From Apodospora peruviana (lineage: Eukaryota; Ascomycota; Sordariomycetes; Sordariales; Lasiosphaeriaceae), in the NCBI GenBank assembly GCA_033439685.1, contig JAUEDM010000004.1, forward strand, positions 2,046,001 to 2,110,000: DNA of 64,000 bases, given 5' to 3'. The notes under the pieces are model-generated. The model was not told the DNA's origin and did no database searches. It saw only the letters and a list, made by a program, of their open reading frames with translations. Positions within the stretch are counted from its first letter, which is position 1. The number at the start of each line of letters is the position of its first letter. A program made the translations under genes and the position numbers. Shown here piece by piece: positions 11,935-23,555 of the stretch.

Positions 11935-14062
11935 ATGGCAGGCGGCACGGGCCAGAAGCGCGCCCACGTCGCAACCATTGTAGCAGGCGTCGCGTCCATC
12001 ATCGCGACCTTGCTCTCTATCGTGTAAGTTACCTTACCTCACTACCCTCTCCCGGCCCTTTACCTCCCATGCGCAACCCTCCCCTCAAGTGCTTGCTTGC
12101 TAACCCATTTTCATCCGATAGGTCAATATGGCTACAAACGTGAGCATGGATCAATTATCGCCGTGATACAGCTGGACTTGGCTCATTGAAAGATCGCATT
12201 GCAGCAAGAATTACCGGAAGCCGCTTCTGCAGCGATATGTGGTGCGGATTCTGCTCATGTATGTTGATTACAGGTCCCGCCATGGTTACTGCACGTACCG
12301 ATGTGCCTTTGCTCACTGGTATCTAGGGTCCCAATCTATTCGATTGCTTCGTGGACTAGCATGGTGTCGCCAATGGCTGCTGCGTTCCTCGACCCGATCC
12401 GAGATATCTACGAGGTATTTCTTCGCATTTCTTCGCAGTCCGTCAGCGTTACGTCCTTTGCTTATACATAGTAGGCCTTTACCATTTACACCTTCTTCCA
12501 ACTACTCATCAACTACCTCAGCGGCGAACGAGCCTTGATCATCATGACGCACGGCCGAGAACCTGTCCACCACCTTTGGCCCATGAACCACATCCTCCCG
12601 CGCGTTGACATCTCCGACCCCCATACCTTTCTCGCCATAAAACGCGGCATCTTGCAGTATGCATGGCTGAAGCCAATCCTCTCCTTGGCCGCAATCATCA
12701 TGAAGGCGACTGGGACATACCACGAGGGCTGGATCGACGTGAAGTCCGGCTACCTCTGGAGCGGCCTTGTCTACAACCTGAGTGTCACGATCAGTCTCTA
12801 CTCATTGGGCCTTTTTTGGGTTTGCATGCACAAGGACCTCAAACCGTTCCGCCCGGTTCCAAAGTTCCTCTGTATCAAGCTCATCATTTTCGCCTCGTAC
12901 TGGCAAGGATTCGCCCTCTCTATCTTGGTCTGGCTTGGCGCCATCCCCGACCAAGCCGGCGGCTATACGTCGGACAATCTTGCTGCTGCTATCCAGGATT
13001 TCCTAATATGCATTGAAATGCCGGCCTTTGCTGTTGCTCATTGGTATGCTTTCTCGTGGCATGACTTCGCCGATAACAGAGTTGCCGCAGCCAGAATGCC
13101 TGTGTGGTATGCAATCAGGGATGCGTTTGGGGTGCGAGACCTTATCCAGGACTCCAAGGAAACCTTCTCAGGCGACAAATACGGGTACAGGGTCTTTGAC
13201 TCGGGCGACAAAATCATGGCCCACGAAGCCTCTAGGTCAAGGCTTGCACGGCTGAAGGACGGCATGCGTTACGAGAGAGGGGGTAAGGGAAAGTATTGGA
13301 TCCCAAAGCCCGATGAAATCAATCAGACGACACCGCTCTTGGGTGCCCCGAATGGTGGTCCAAGTAGGCGGAGTGACTCCTCATCCCCTCATGGTAACGG
13401 CAACGAGGAAGTTAGTCTTGATGCGGACGAGGAAAATCTGTATAAGCAGGCTAGGAAGCTCGAGTTTGGGGATTGGAATGTGGGTTTCTCTTACGGTCTT
13501 GATTTTGGAATCCTAATCTAACCCTATGCTTCAGTATCCCGTCATCACCGCGAACGAACCAACTAGGGAGCAGTATCTTTCGCCGCATCCTAGTCTTTAC
13601 CACCACACACCAACCGGGAGCTTGTACCGGCAATCGTCATCGAGCTCTGGCTCTGTGGCGTCTCTTCATTCTGATTCAGCCCTAGCCAGGCGAATGAAAC
13701 GAGCGCCGGAGGGACCCGAAATCCGTAGCAAGGACAAGAAGGGGAAGAGGAAGTCTACAGGTTCCAAGGCAGTCGATAACCAAGGCATGGATCCCCTTGA
13801 AATAGCCTACGGTCCTACCATTGGCACCCACACGAAGATTACCGAAGATGATTTCAAAGTTGACGGGGAGGATGGCCCTCTTGAGGCGGCGTCGAAAACC
13901 CCAGACCAGAGCGGCAAGAGCGCACAGGAGGCGGATGAAGACAGCCCCATACGAGAGGAATCTGGACAATGGGAGGAGAGGCCTACTGAAACCAGGGAAC
14001 GTGCAGATCCACAGTACGGCCTTGGAGGGGGGGAGGAGTTTCAGAATGTGTGGGGGAAGTGA
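11935..14062 (+). CDS. hfl1: DUF300/TMEM184 (organic solute transporter alpha-like) vacuolar membrane protein, Hfl1 type
   Basis: Six exons (11935-12023, 12122-12139, 12205-12258, 12327-12414, 12475-13479, 13535-14062) give 593 residues. The second exon is only 18 nt. The N-terminal about 290 residues hold the seven-helix DUF300 core, with family signatures such as KNYRKPLLQRY, FLDPIRDIYEAF, INYLSGERALI and WSGLVYNLSVTISLY. The remaining about 300 residues are a hydrophilic, Ser- and Glu-rich cytosolic tail. Fission yeast Hfl1 sits in the vacuole membrane, binds lipidated Atg8 through its cytosolic tail and helps vacuole integrity; that role is inferred here by family. The last intron (13480-13534) has a weak GTGGGT donor but a perfect CTAAC branch site, and its retention would remove the last 175 residues. 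It is divergently arranged with csf1. Confidence 0.88.
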
Positions 14063-15406
14063 GTCTCGGAAACGCTGTTGTGTTATTTTGCCTGGAGCTA
14101 CCCAGATACCCGAGTTTGGCGATGGGGTCAAGCATTGCATTGGAGTTGGCGTTATCAACTCGTGTTTACGCTAGCATGGTTGCGTACTGTTTTGATAGCG
14201 ATTTTGGTACACATTTGATGTTTAGTGTAGATTGTAGCATACCAGTTGTTTGTCATGGTTCGTTTCAAGGCCGGATGACACTGACATCCCCATTGCACGA
14301 AGTTTGTTAACGTCAAAGTCGCGGGCGTTGCAAAGACGACCCAAATCTCAGCGATGAACTCGTCAACATACGGCGAAAGACACGAAAGGTTGACTCATTC
14401 GCCTGTGTATATCGGAAATAAGCGGCGCGAGACATTCACACACATTTTACCCGAGTCACACCGAGAACAAGCCTCCCGAACCTAACAGAATCTATGACAT
14501 GATACTATCAAACCTTTTAGCTTTAGCTACGCCTTCAATGGGTGACTGTACAGATGAGCTGACTTACACTCTCAACTAGGTACCTTGCATGTATAAGCAA
14601 CGAATATGATGAAGTGGAGGTGGGTCCGATGAAAGATGTTGACAAGCTTCTATCCAAGCCATAGCTGAACAGATGAAAGTGGGCCCAAGCTCCAATCCTT
14701 ATGATTGTTAGCAAGACCTAGGTCTAATCCATACTCACACCTAACAAGCAGCATGTGAAAACACGACAGATTGCAGCAAGCAAACCAACATATTTGGACC
14801 TGGTCAAGTGTTCATGTGTGGGAATCATGTCGAAGTGTCGAAGTTTCAGGCTGAATTGGTCAGCTTCGGTATGACTTAGAGATTGTAATACGGGACATTA
14901 GTTTTTACTACAGGAAGTTTGTCTGCTCGAGCTGTCACCATTTTGCTTTTGCTACCACCGAATTGGCAAAGGAGGGGCAAAACAGGGCTTGACCCTCGCT
15001 TGCCGTTGAAGTCACATCAGGCGGCGCACAAGTAGCAGGGGGCCAATGGAGGGGCTCGAGTCGATCTCGAGGTGCCCCACCAGTGGACCTTTTTACCCCT
15101 CCTCGCACCCATCGCCATTTCTTTTCTCCCTCCCACCCGCAATAAAGGCGAACGGCGCAGGCTGTTGATAAAACCCAACCTCTCTTGCCGCCTTCATCCA
15201 CCCCTCTTCCATCTATCTCTCCACCAGTACTGGGGCAGATAGCTAATCGCTTAGTTGTTGGACGCCGGGGCCCTGTTTTGTCAGCTCTCCGCCGTTCACC
15301 TACTTGAGAGTGAAAAAAAAGTTCTCGTCTCCTCGAGACATCATCACCCACCACCCAACCCAACCCAACCCCATTTTAGCTGGTCGTTCAAGTCAACACC
15401 GCCAAA
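14063..15406. promoter_or_regulatory. Intergenic region with the EF2 promoter
   Basis: The first part is the AT-richer 3' flank of the DUF300 gene. The last about 400 nt before the EF2 start are rich in C and T (CCCTCCCACC, CCACCACCCAACCCAACCC), typical of strongly expressed fungal translation genes. One AGGTACCT palindrome lies at 14578-14585. No gene is visible. Confidence 0.55.
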
Positions 15407-18284
15407 ATGGTCAAGTAAGTTGCGCCATGCTCTTGTGATGGGTTTCGTCTCTTCGATGTCTTTTATTATCCACCATGTCTCCGGCGCACTCGAAGAAACC
15501 GATGTTTCTTTCGATTTACCCCGCCCGGAGATAAGGTGATGATGTCCATAAACTGGCGATGGCGATGCTGACTGGAACTCATTGGATAGCTTCACGATCG
15601 ATGAGATCCGTGCCTTGATGGGTGAGTACCGTTTGCCGACGTGTTGTACGGGACACTTTCACTGACGCCTGGATGTAGACAAGCCCACTAACGTGCGCAA
15701 CATGTCCGTCATTGCCCACGTTGATCACGGAAAGTCGACCCTTACCGACTCTCTCCTTGCGAAAGCCGGTATCATCTCTTCCGGCAAAGCCGGTGAGGCT
15801 CGAGCGACAGATACTCGCGCAGACGAGCAAGAACGTGGTATCACCATCAAGTCTACGGCCATCTCGCTTTACGGAACCCTCCCCGAGGAGGAGGACATCA
15901 AGGATATCGTTGGACAGGTCACAAATGGTAGCTATTCCGCCTCCATCAATACGGGTGGCATATGCTGATAATGGACTAGGCAAGGATTTCTTGATCAACT
16001 TGATCGACTCGCCCGGTCACGTTGATTTCTCTTCCGAAGTTACTGCCGCTCTCCGTGTCACCGACGGTGCTCTCGTCGTCGTCGACACCGTCGAGGGTGT
16101 GTGCGTCCAGACCGAGACTGTGCTCCGTCAGGCTCTTGGTGAGCGCATCAAGCCTGTTGTCATCATCAACAAGGTTGATCGCGCCCTTCTCGAGCTCCAG
16201 GTCTCCAAGGAGGATCTGTACCAGTCCTTCTCGCGTACCATCGAGTCCGTGAACGTCATCATTTCCACATACATCGACCAGTCCATTGGTGATGTTCAGG
16301 TCTACCCCGACCGCGGTACCGTTGCCTTTGGCTCCGGCCTCCACGGCTGGGCCTTCACCATCCGCCAGTTCGCCACCCGTTATGCCAAGAAGTTCGGTGT
16401 TGACCGCAACAAGATGATGGAGCGTCTCTGGGGCGACAACTACTTCAACCCCGCGACCAAGAAGTGGTCCAAGAACGGCACCCACGACGGCAAGCAGCTT
16501 GAGCGTGCCTTCAACCAGTTCATCCTGGACCCTATCTTTAAGATCTTCTCGGCTGTCATGAACTTCAAAAAGGACGAGATCACCACTCTCCTTGAGAAGC
16601 TCAACCTCAAGCTCAACGCTGAGGATCGTGACAAGGAGGGCAAGCAGCTCCTCAAGGCGGTTATGCGGACTTTCCTTCCCGCTGCCGACTGCCTGCTGGA
16701 GATGATGATCCTCCACCTTCCTTCCCCCGTCACCGCTCAGAGGTACCGTGTCGAGACTCTGTACGAGGGTCCCGTCGATGATGAGGCTGCCATCAGCATT
16801 CGCGACTGCAACCCCAAGGGACCGCTCATGCTTTACGTGTCCAAGATGGTGCCGACTTCCGACAAGGGCCGCTTCTACGCTTTCGGCCGTGTGTTCTCCG
16901 GTACTGTCCGTTCGGGTCTCAAGGTCCGCATCCAGGGCCCCAACTATACCCCCGGCAAGAAGGAGGACCTGTTCATTAAGGCCATTCAGCGTACTGTCCT
17001 GATGATGGGCGGCAAGGTTGAGCCTATTGACGATATGCCCGCCGGAAACATTGTCGGCCTGGTCGGTATCGATCAGTTCTTGCTCAAGTCTGGTACTCTC
17101 ACCACCAGCGACACCGCCCACAACCTTAAGGTCATGAAGTTCTCCGTCTCCCCCGTCGTTCAGCGCTCCGTTCAGGTCAAGAACGCCCAAGATCTTCCCA
17201 AGCTTGTTGAAGGTCTCAAGCGCCTGTCCAAGTCCGACCCTTGCGTCTTGACCACGACTTCCGAGTCCGGTGAGCACGTTGTTGCCGGTGCTGGTGAGCT
17301 GCATCTCGAGATCTGCTTGAAGGATCTCGAGGAGGATCACGCCGGTGTCCCTCTCATCATCTCCGACCCCGTCGTCCAGTACCGTGAGACTGTCGCCGCC
17401 AAGTCGAGCATCACTGCGCTGTCCAAGTCACCCAACAAGCACAACCGTCTTTACATGGTTGCTGAGCCGTTGGAGGAGGAGCTCTCCAAGGAGATTGAGG
17501 CCGGCAGAATCAGCCCTCGTGATGATTTCAAGGCCCGCGCTCGTGTCCTTGCTGATGACTTCGGCTGGGATGTCACCGACGCGCGTAAGATTTGGGCCTT
17601 TGGCCCTGACACCAACGGTGCCAACTTGCTCGTCGACCAGACCAAGGCCGTCCAGTACCTCAACGAAATCAAGGACTCTGTCGTCTCTGGTTTCCAGTGG
17701 GCCACTCGTGAGGGTCCCGTCGGTGAGGAGCCCATGCGCTCGATCCGCTTCAACATCCTTGATGTTACTCTCCACGCTGATGCCATCCATCGTGGAGGTG
17801 GACAGCTCATTCCTACCGCTCGTCGTGTCCTCTATGCTGCTGCTCTTCTCGCCGAGCCCGCTCTCCTCGAGCCTGTTTACTTGGTTGAGATCCAGGTTCC
17901 AGAGCAGGCCATGGGCGGTGTCTATGGTGTCCTCACCCGTCGGAGAGGTCACGTCTTCAACGAGGAGCAGCGCCCTGGTACTCCTCTCTTCACCATCAAG
18001 GCTTATCTTCCCATCATGGAGTCGTTCGGCTTCAACGGTGATCTCCGTCAAGCTACTTCCGGCCAGGCTTTCCCTCAACTCGTCTTCGACCACTGGCAGG
18101 TTCTTCCTGGTGGCTCTCCTCTTGATGGCACTACAAAGGTTGGCCAGGTTGTGCAGGCTATGCGTAAGCGCAAGGGTCTCAAGATCGAGGTTCCGGGCGT
18201 TGAGAACGTAAGATTCATCCTTCTAATATCGATAACATTAAAACGGTTGCTAACACAAATGTTTAGTACTATGACAAGCTATAA
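15407..18284 (+). CDS. EFT2: Translation elongation factor 2 (eEF2)
   Basis: Five exons (15407-15414, 15590-15621, 15679-15927, 15980-18207, 18267-18284) give 844 residues, the usual fungal length. The protein is the GTPase that drives ribosomal translocation in the cytosol. The G domain shows AHVDHGKST (about residue 26), the TRADEQERGITI switch region with the preceding conserved threonine, DSPGH and NKVD. Domain IV carries the diphthamide histidine in LHADAIHRGG (His700 in this numbering). The C-terminus is ENYYDKL. The first coding exon is only 8 nt, so the reading frame depends on correct splicing of two early introns. The last exon holds only five codons and the stop. Codon use is strongly biased to C-ending codons, unlike its neighbours, which fits high expression. 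Confidence 0.98.
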
Positions 18285-18970
18285 ACGGCTTCTTGAGACG
18301 AGGTGTAGCTCCCTTTGCCATATCCTTATCACCTAATGGTCGCTAGACACAGGCATTATCCAATTATCGGCCACTTTTGACTTCGGGGTAGGGACGGGAG
18401 CGGAGGACAGTGGGAGTGTGACTGTTGTGAGAAAAGCCGAGCTTGATATAGAAGTTGGGTGACACCGGAAGTGCTTTCCTAGCTTTAAGTCATATGGCCT
18501 GAATGTAGTAACGTAGAATCAATTTTATGCATGACAATTTTCAAATGTCGCCGTACGTGTGTAATCCTTGAGCTTTGGGATGTGTCTGATCAATACCGTC
18601 TATTCGGATAATTGTCGAAACCTGGGAGGCTTGACCGCCCAGGAGTCGCGGCGTTGCGGCTCAAAAATTTAAAGTGGAGATCCCATTGCTTATGCCGCTC
18701 GCTGCGCCCGTCTATTTTTGTGGCTGCTGAGCTTCGCCGGCTGCGCAAAGCCGTCCCGAACATTCATTGACTGCGGAAACCTTGCTGCTTGGTACCGCTC
18801 ACTCACCAGACGCGCCGGATGCCACTGCGAACGAACCTAACGGCCAACCTTTCAGAAAACAAACCAGCGACAATTCATCCCTCGACCAAGCGGCCACTCA
18901 CCTCATGCCTGCACCCTCTAATATCAAACTCTTTGCGGTGTCGGTTTGGCTGTAAGGTCAGCTAAGGAAG
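18285..18970. promoter_or_regulatory. Intergenic region between EF2 and the RBM26-like gene
   Basis: This stretch holds the 3' UTR of EF2 and the promoter and 5' UTR of the next gene. A short upstream frame (18767-18955) is out of context and not protein-like. I see no RNA gene or clear operator. Confidence 0.5.
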
Positions 18971-21707
18971 ATGTTATACCCTGAAGAACACGCGCTGGAT
19001 TTGAAGAAATGGATTGTCAAGCGACTCGAGAACACGTCAGTTGGCCCCTCCCAATGCCGAAGCATTCCCAGACTCCGCCGGCCCGGCCTCTCTATCGCAA
19101 GTAGCTAACTTTTGTGCTTACTACTGCAGATCTGACGCCGATGCCGACGTCTTGGCAGATTATGTGCTCGCTCTCCTGCGCCATGACGGCGACATTAAGG
19201 ATGTACGCAGGCTTTGCGAAACCGAAATACCCGATTTTCTCAAAGAAGGTGAGGCACAGTTGGATCACTCTCTGTTATGCGCTTGCGAAAGTTCCTAGTG
19301 TTGATGCTGACCCGCTTTTGCGACACCAGACTCGTCAGTGTTCGTGAATGATGTCTTCGAAGCGATCGCATACAAATCCTACCTTCCAGGCGCACCACAG
19401 CCTCGGCCGAGACACGAAGCCCCTCCTGTCGCCAGAGTTGATCCGCACAGTCTACCTTACGACGAGGTCCCAATGCCCCAAGCGCCACAGCTGCCTACCA
19501 CGCAGAACGGATCGAGGAAGCGGTCGTACAACGACTGGGCCGAACAGGGGGCGCAAAATGGCATAGATCCGCGTTATGCTGAGAGATCGTTCAAACAACC
19601 ACGGCGCGGAGGAGGCTTCGGTTTTGGCAGCCGCGGAGGTAGGGCGGAGGGCGCGAACGGCTTCAACGCGCCTACGCCTAACGCCTTCCCTAATGCTGCT
19701 GGCCAGCTCCCACCGCCATTTCCACCCATACAGACTGGACCCGACGGCAAATTCGATGCGCAAAAAGCTCTAGATGCTATGTCGGCAATGTTTTCGATGG
19801 GGTTTCCCGGAGGCCCTGCACAGAACTTTCAACCGCTTCCTCAAGGACAGTCTATGCATCAGTCGGGTAAGAGAAGACCACGTTGTCGTGACTATGAAGC
19901 TAAGGGCTATTGCGTCCGCGGTTACGCCTGCAATTTCGAGCATGGCGAGGATTCGACATATGTCCCACCTGGAGGTTTCAGCACGCAGGCAGCGTCACAG
20001 GCGCAACCTATTGAAGGTATGCCTCCTCTAATGGGGTTATTGCATCCGTGAATGCAGCCTTGGTGAGAAGACTAACAACCAAAATAGAATATGATCCAAA
20101 GAATGCGTTTCTCTCTGGTATATATGGTACGCCAGCACTTGATCAAGCTCAGCAACCCGTTATGCCGGGTGGAGGACGCCCGATGCGAGGAAGAGGTGGC
20201 AAGCAGCAAAATGGCCCTCAGAAACGTCGTGCAAAGGCATCGTTTTCTGCAGATGGCCCAATCACTGACCGGACCAAGTCCACTATTGTGGTTGAGAACA
20301 TACCCGAGGAAAACTTCACCGAAGACCAAGTCCATGGCTTCTTTTCTCAGTTCGGTAACATCCTCGAAGTATCTATGCAGTCCTACAAGAGACTTGCTGT
20401 TGTCAAGTTTGATGCCTGGGCTGCAGCCAACGCAGCGTATACGTCGCCAAAGGTTGTGTTTGATAACCGCTTCGTCAAGATCTTTTGGTACAAGGATAGT
20501 GATACTTCGTTACCAACTCCGAGGTCAGCTGCCGGGACAAACGTGTTTAAAAAGAGCGGCTCGGTCACCGGCCAATCTGAAGCCGGAGCGGGAAGCCCAG
20601 CGCCCGAAATTGACATTGAAGAGTTCCGCCGCAAGCAGGAAGAAGCCCAGAAGATACACGAGGAAAAGCAGCGGAAACTTCAGGAAGTTGAGGCTCGGCG
20701 CCAGGAGCTGGAAAAACGACAGCAGGAACTCGTGGCCAAGCAAAAAATGGAGAGGGCGAAACTTGAAGCCAAGCTGTCTCGAAAATCCAATGCTTCTTAC
20801 CCGCAAGGTATAGGGCAGGATAACGAGGCAGCGAGTTCCGGAAAACCAGCTAACCAGACCGAGGCCCTGCGCGCTCAACTGGCGGCGTTGGAGGCAGAGG
20901 CGAAACAGCTTGGACTAGATCCCGATGCTATGAATGATGAGTCCTCGTCATCATGGGGCACGAGGGGAGGCGGCTTTGCGAGGGGCAGAGGAGGTTATAA
21001 TCCCAGGGCCAGAGGCTACGCTCCGCGTGGTGCCCGTGGTGCATACCGTGGCCGTGGTAGTAACCACGCAGCTTACGCAGCCTATTCTCTGGACAATCGC
21101 CCAAGGAAGATAACACTCACCGGCGTTGACTTCACGATTCCGGAGAAGGACGAAACTCTTCGGCAGTACCTTTTCGTAGGTTTCCGCCCTTCTGTTCACA
21201 AGGAGGAGAAGAAACTAACAAACTGATCAACCAACCTAGGGAATTGGGGAGTTTACAGATATTCAGACGACGCCTACAGCAACGGAGGTTACGTTTAAGG
21301 ACCGCAAGACTGCCGAGAAGTTTTTCAATGGCGTCATGCTGAATAACAAGGAGATATCTGGGATTGCCGGCCAAGTCGAGCCGACATGGAGCGGCGGCGG
21401 TGGTGGTAACGGCTCCGCCGGCGGATCTGCCGTATCGTCAGTAGCCGGCACGCCGCCGCCAGGGGCAGTTGGTGGTGGCGGTGTTATGAGTACCCGGATA
21501 TTCTCGAATCGTCTTGGCTACGGCCACAGTGGTGGCAACACCATCAGCACAGCAGCAGCGACAGCAGTGCCAGCAGCAAAAGGGACAAGCGTCTCTAGTG
21601 ACGATAAGGACGTCTCTATTGTGCTCGAACATGCGGGCCAGCACCAGCAGAACGATACATCGATGGACTATGATGTGGCGGATGAGAATCAATGGGATAT
21701 TGAGTAA
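18971..21707 (+). CDS. PWI-like/CCCH zinc finger/RRM RNA-binding protein (RBM26/27, fission yeast Rmn1 type)
   Basis: Five exons (18971-19035, 19130-19248, 19330-20016, 20088-21175, 21240-21707) give 808 residues. In order: an N-terminal PWI-like helical domain (about 1-85, LDLKKWIVKRL); a Pro/Gly-rich linker; one CCCH finger with C247-x8-C256-x5-C262-x3-H266; an RRM at about 355-425 (TIVVENIP with SYKRLAVVKF as RNP1); a charged coiled coil at about 465-530; RGG/GRG repeats at about 585-640; and a C-terminal fold ending in a Gly/Ala/Ser-rich tail. This order matches human RBM26/RBM27 and fission yeast Rmn1, which associate with nuclear-exosome targeting complexes (MTREC/PAXT). A role in nuclear RNA surveillance is inferred from the family. 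The intron joins are supported by frame continuity on both sides. Confidence 0.88.
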
Positions 21708-22463
21708 AGGATTCTTCGTTTGACAAGTTGTGAGGAAGTGCGGTCGTCTATAGAGCATCACTCACTTCTGATCTCCTTGTCTCCCTCGGGAATAAGCATA
21801 AGGGAAAATAATTAGGCATTAGGGAGGTTTTGGGAATGGTTATATGGAACTGCATGACATAGTATTGGAAAGGGTTAGGATGGCCGGGGGGGAGCGATTT
21901 TGGGAAATTCCGCCCGCCCTCGAATTGAACCTACTTTGAGTAGACCTAAGCGGGAAAAAGAAGGGGAAGGAATGGGGGGAAGGTTCAGGGTTTGTTTTGG
22001 GGCTAATTACGTGCCCTGTCCTGCATTATTATTCTACTACCTGGTCCAAGAGGCGTCGTCCTTGTCTAGATCAAAGATGTCAAGATAGGTTGTATATGAT
22101 ATATGTTTGGGAATAAGCAAACCCAAATGCGTAGCAATCAATGGTCGGTGGGCCCTCAAGTGCTTTGTAAGTTCAGATCTGAATTCCTCTTCTCTTGATT
22201 GATCATATGAACGGCGAAATGAGCGATGTGTTCTGAAAGAGCCACCGTCTAAGGTCCTATGGACTGTGCTCAGTAGCTGAGGTAGCGTACAGATGCCTCG
22301 CCCTCTTCAATTACTTGCTAGGTAAGATATGCTCACATTGTTCAGAAGGACGTCATGCACCTCCTTGCACCTTTATTCTAAGACGAGAGAGTTCAACGTT
22401 GTGTAGGGAGGGCTGTGCTGCTAATATACCAAAGCTTGAAACCCAATGTTCAACAATTCTGTA
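21708..22463. other. Intergenic region before the tRNA gene
   Basis: This is the 3' flank of the RBM26-like gene and the 5' flank of the tRNA gene, with G-rich runs near 21880-21990. No gene is visible. The short open frame at 21900-22088 has no features of a protein. Confidence 0.5.
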
Positions 22464-22548
22464 GGGCGTGTGGCTCAGTTGGTAGAGCGTTCGCTTAGCA
22501 TACTTCCCTGTATGCGAAAGGTCCTGGGTTCGATTCCCAGCTCGTCCA
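22464..22548 (+). tRNA. tRNA-Ala (anticodon AGC) with a 12-nt intron
   Basis: The sequence folds as a cloverleaf. The acceptor arm is GGGCGTG with CTCGTCC (one G.U pair and one U-U mismatch), followed by discriminator A. The D arm is GCTC...GAGC. The anticodon stem is TTCGC/GCGAA around the loop TTAGCAT, giving anticodon AGC. The T arm is CTGGG-TTCGATT-CCCAG. The genomic copy has 12 extra bases one position 3' of the anticodon (about 22501-22512, exact ends ambiguous by repeated bases), the standard place for nuclear tRNA introns. Removing them leaves 73 nt. The B box GGTTCGATTCC is at 22527-22537. CCA is not encoded, as expected in eukaryotes. Confidence 0.96.
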
Positions 22549-22553
22549 TAGTA

Positions 22554-22558
22554 TTTTT
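22554..22558 (+). terminator. RNA polymerase III terminator of the tRNA gene
   Basis: A run of five T begins six bases after the discriminator base, as expected for Pol III termination. Confidence 0.8.
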
Positions 22559-23018
22559 ATACTCGTCCTAAACCAACTTTCTATTTTGGCTGGCTGGCTG
22601 CTTGCTTGCTTGCATTTTTAGTGCCAATTAACTTTCCGGCGACCTTGGTCCTCCAAAGTTTGAAATGCGAGTCTTCTGCATGCTGCAGTGAGACGTATAG
22701 TAATTACACTTCTCAACCATCTGGCCATTGGTGGCCGGTCATCTGGTGCCGCCAACGACACAAGAACTTACCGCGTTGGCCTTGAATCACACAACGCAGA
22801 GCAAACAAACATAGAAAAGACACAGATCAATCCGCATTGTAGCACTTCACCATGGAGAGAGCCAACCACTCGACTCCCCAGCTCCATTCCGCCAGGCGGC
22901 TGCTTTTCTCACTGCACACACCGTACGTACACTCCTCACCTACTCACCGTTCCCTCTTGATACTAAAAGAATATTTGGAAGGTCCATCTGCAACATAACA
23001 GAAACTACTACATCCGCT
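22559..23018. other. Intergenic region between the tRNA and the P450 relic
   Basis: It starts with a short GGCT/GCTT tetranucleotide tract (about 22588-22614). The last about 60 nt stay in frame with the P450 relic and may be older coding sequence. Nothing else is recognisable. Confidence 0.4.
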
Positions 23019-23555
23019 ATGGCTGACTTGAATTTCCGAGAGTTTCTCCAGAAGTCCGTCAACACCCAGGCCGTGAAGAAGTAGGATCCCTCGCTGTTCT
23101 CTGCTATCCTTACGGAGGATTGCATTCGATCCTATCGGCCAATGCCGTTTGTCAACCGGTACCCGCAGCTCTTCAAGTCCCAGATCACGAACGACGACTA
23201 TGAGGTTCAGAAGAAGGTTGAGCTCAAGACTATCGACTATGCCATCGACGCGTTTACCACGGTTTTCGTCTTGAGGATGGCCCCCACGTGGATTCGTTTC
23301 ATCGTTGCTCGATTCATCCCCTCCTGATATCGATTGAGGCGCCATCGTAAGAAAGCCGAGCTGATTGTAGGTGACAAGAGGAAGAAACATCTTGAGGCTC
23401 GGCGGAGAACAAAGCAGGGTGGTGAAAGTCTCGAGGATGAGACCACTTCACTCTCGTTATTGGAGTGGATGATAGACAACGGGACGGAAGAATTCAAATC
23501 CGAGGCTGCGTTTGAATCAATTTGGTTTGAAAATGCCGATTTGATTACGGGTTAG
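23019..23555 (+). pseudogene. Decayed cytochrome P450 fragment
   Basis: One reading frame runs from an ATG at 23019 to 23555 and is broken by an in-frame TAG at 23082-23084 and a TGA at 23325-23327. Read across the stops, the middle resembles the region between the C and G helices of fungal P450s: VFVLRMAPTWIRFIVARFIPS, then YRLRRHRKKAELIV and LLEWMIDNG. The I-helix threonine motif, the ExxR pair and the haem cysteine loop are all absent, as is a convincing N-terminal membrane anchor, so the piece is about a third of a P450 and cannot be a working enzyme. It lies about 470 nt downstream of the tRNA gene. The P450 assignment rests on resemblance only; an expressed, spliced remnant cannot be excluded. 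The first about 40 codons do not clearly match P450. Confidence 0.6.

Noticed and set aside
15976..17340. 454-codon minus-strand open frame opposite EF2
   Set aside because: It is the antisense shadow of the strongly codon-biased EF2 exon; its Leu/Val/Asp/Gly-rich translation matches no family.
17345..18211. 288-codon plus-strand and 221-codon minus-strand frames inside EF2
   Set aside because: Both are other-frame readings of EF2 exon 4, which is certain from conserved motifs.
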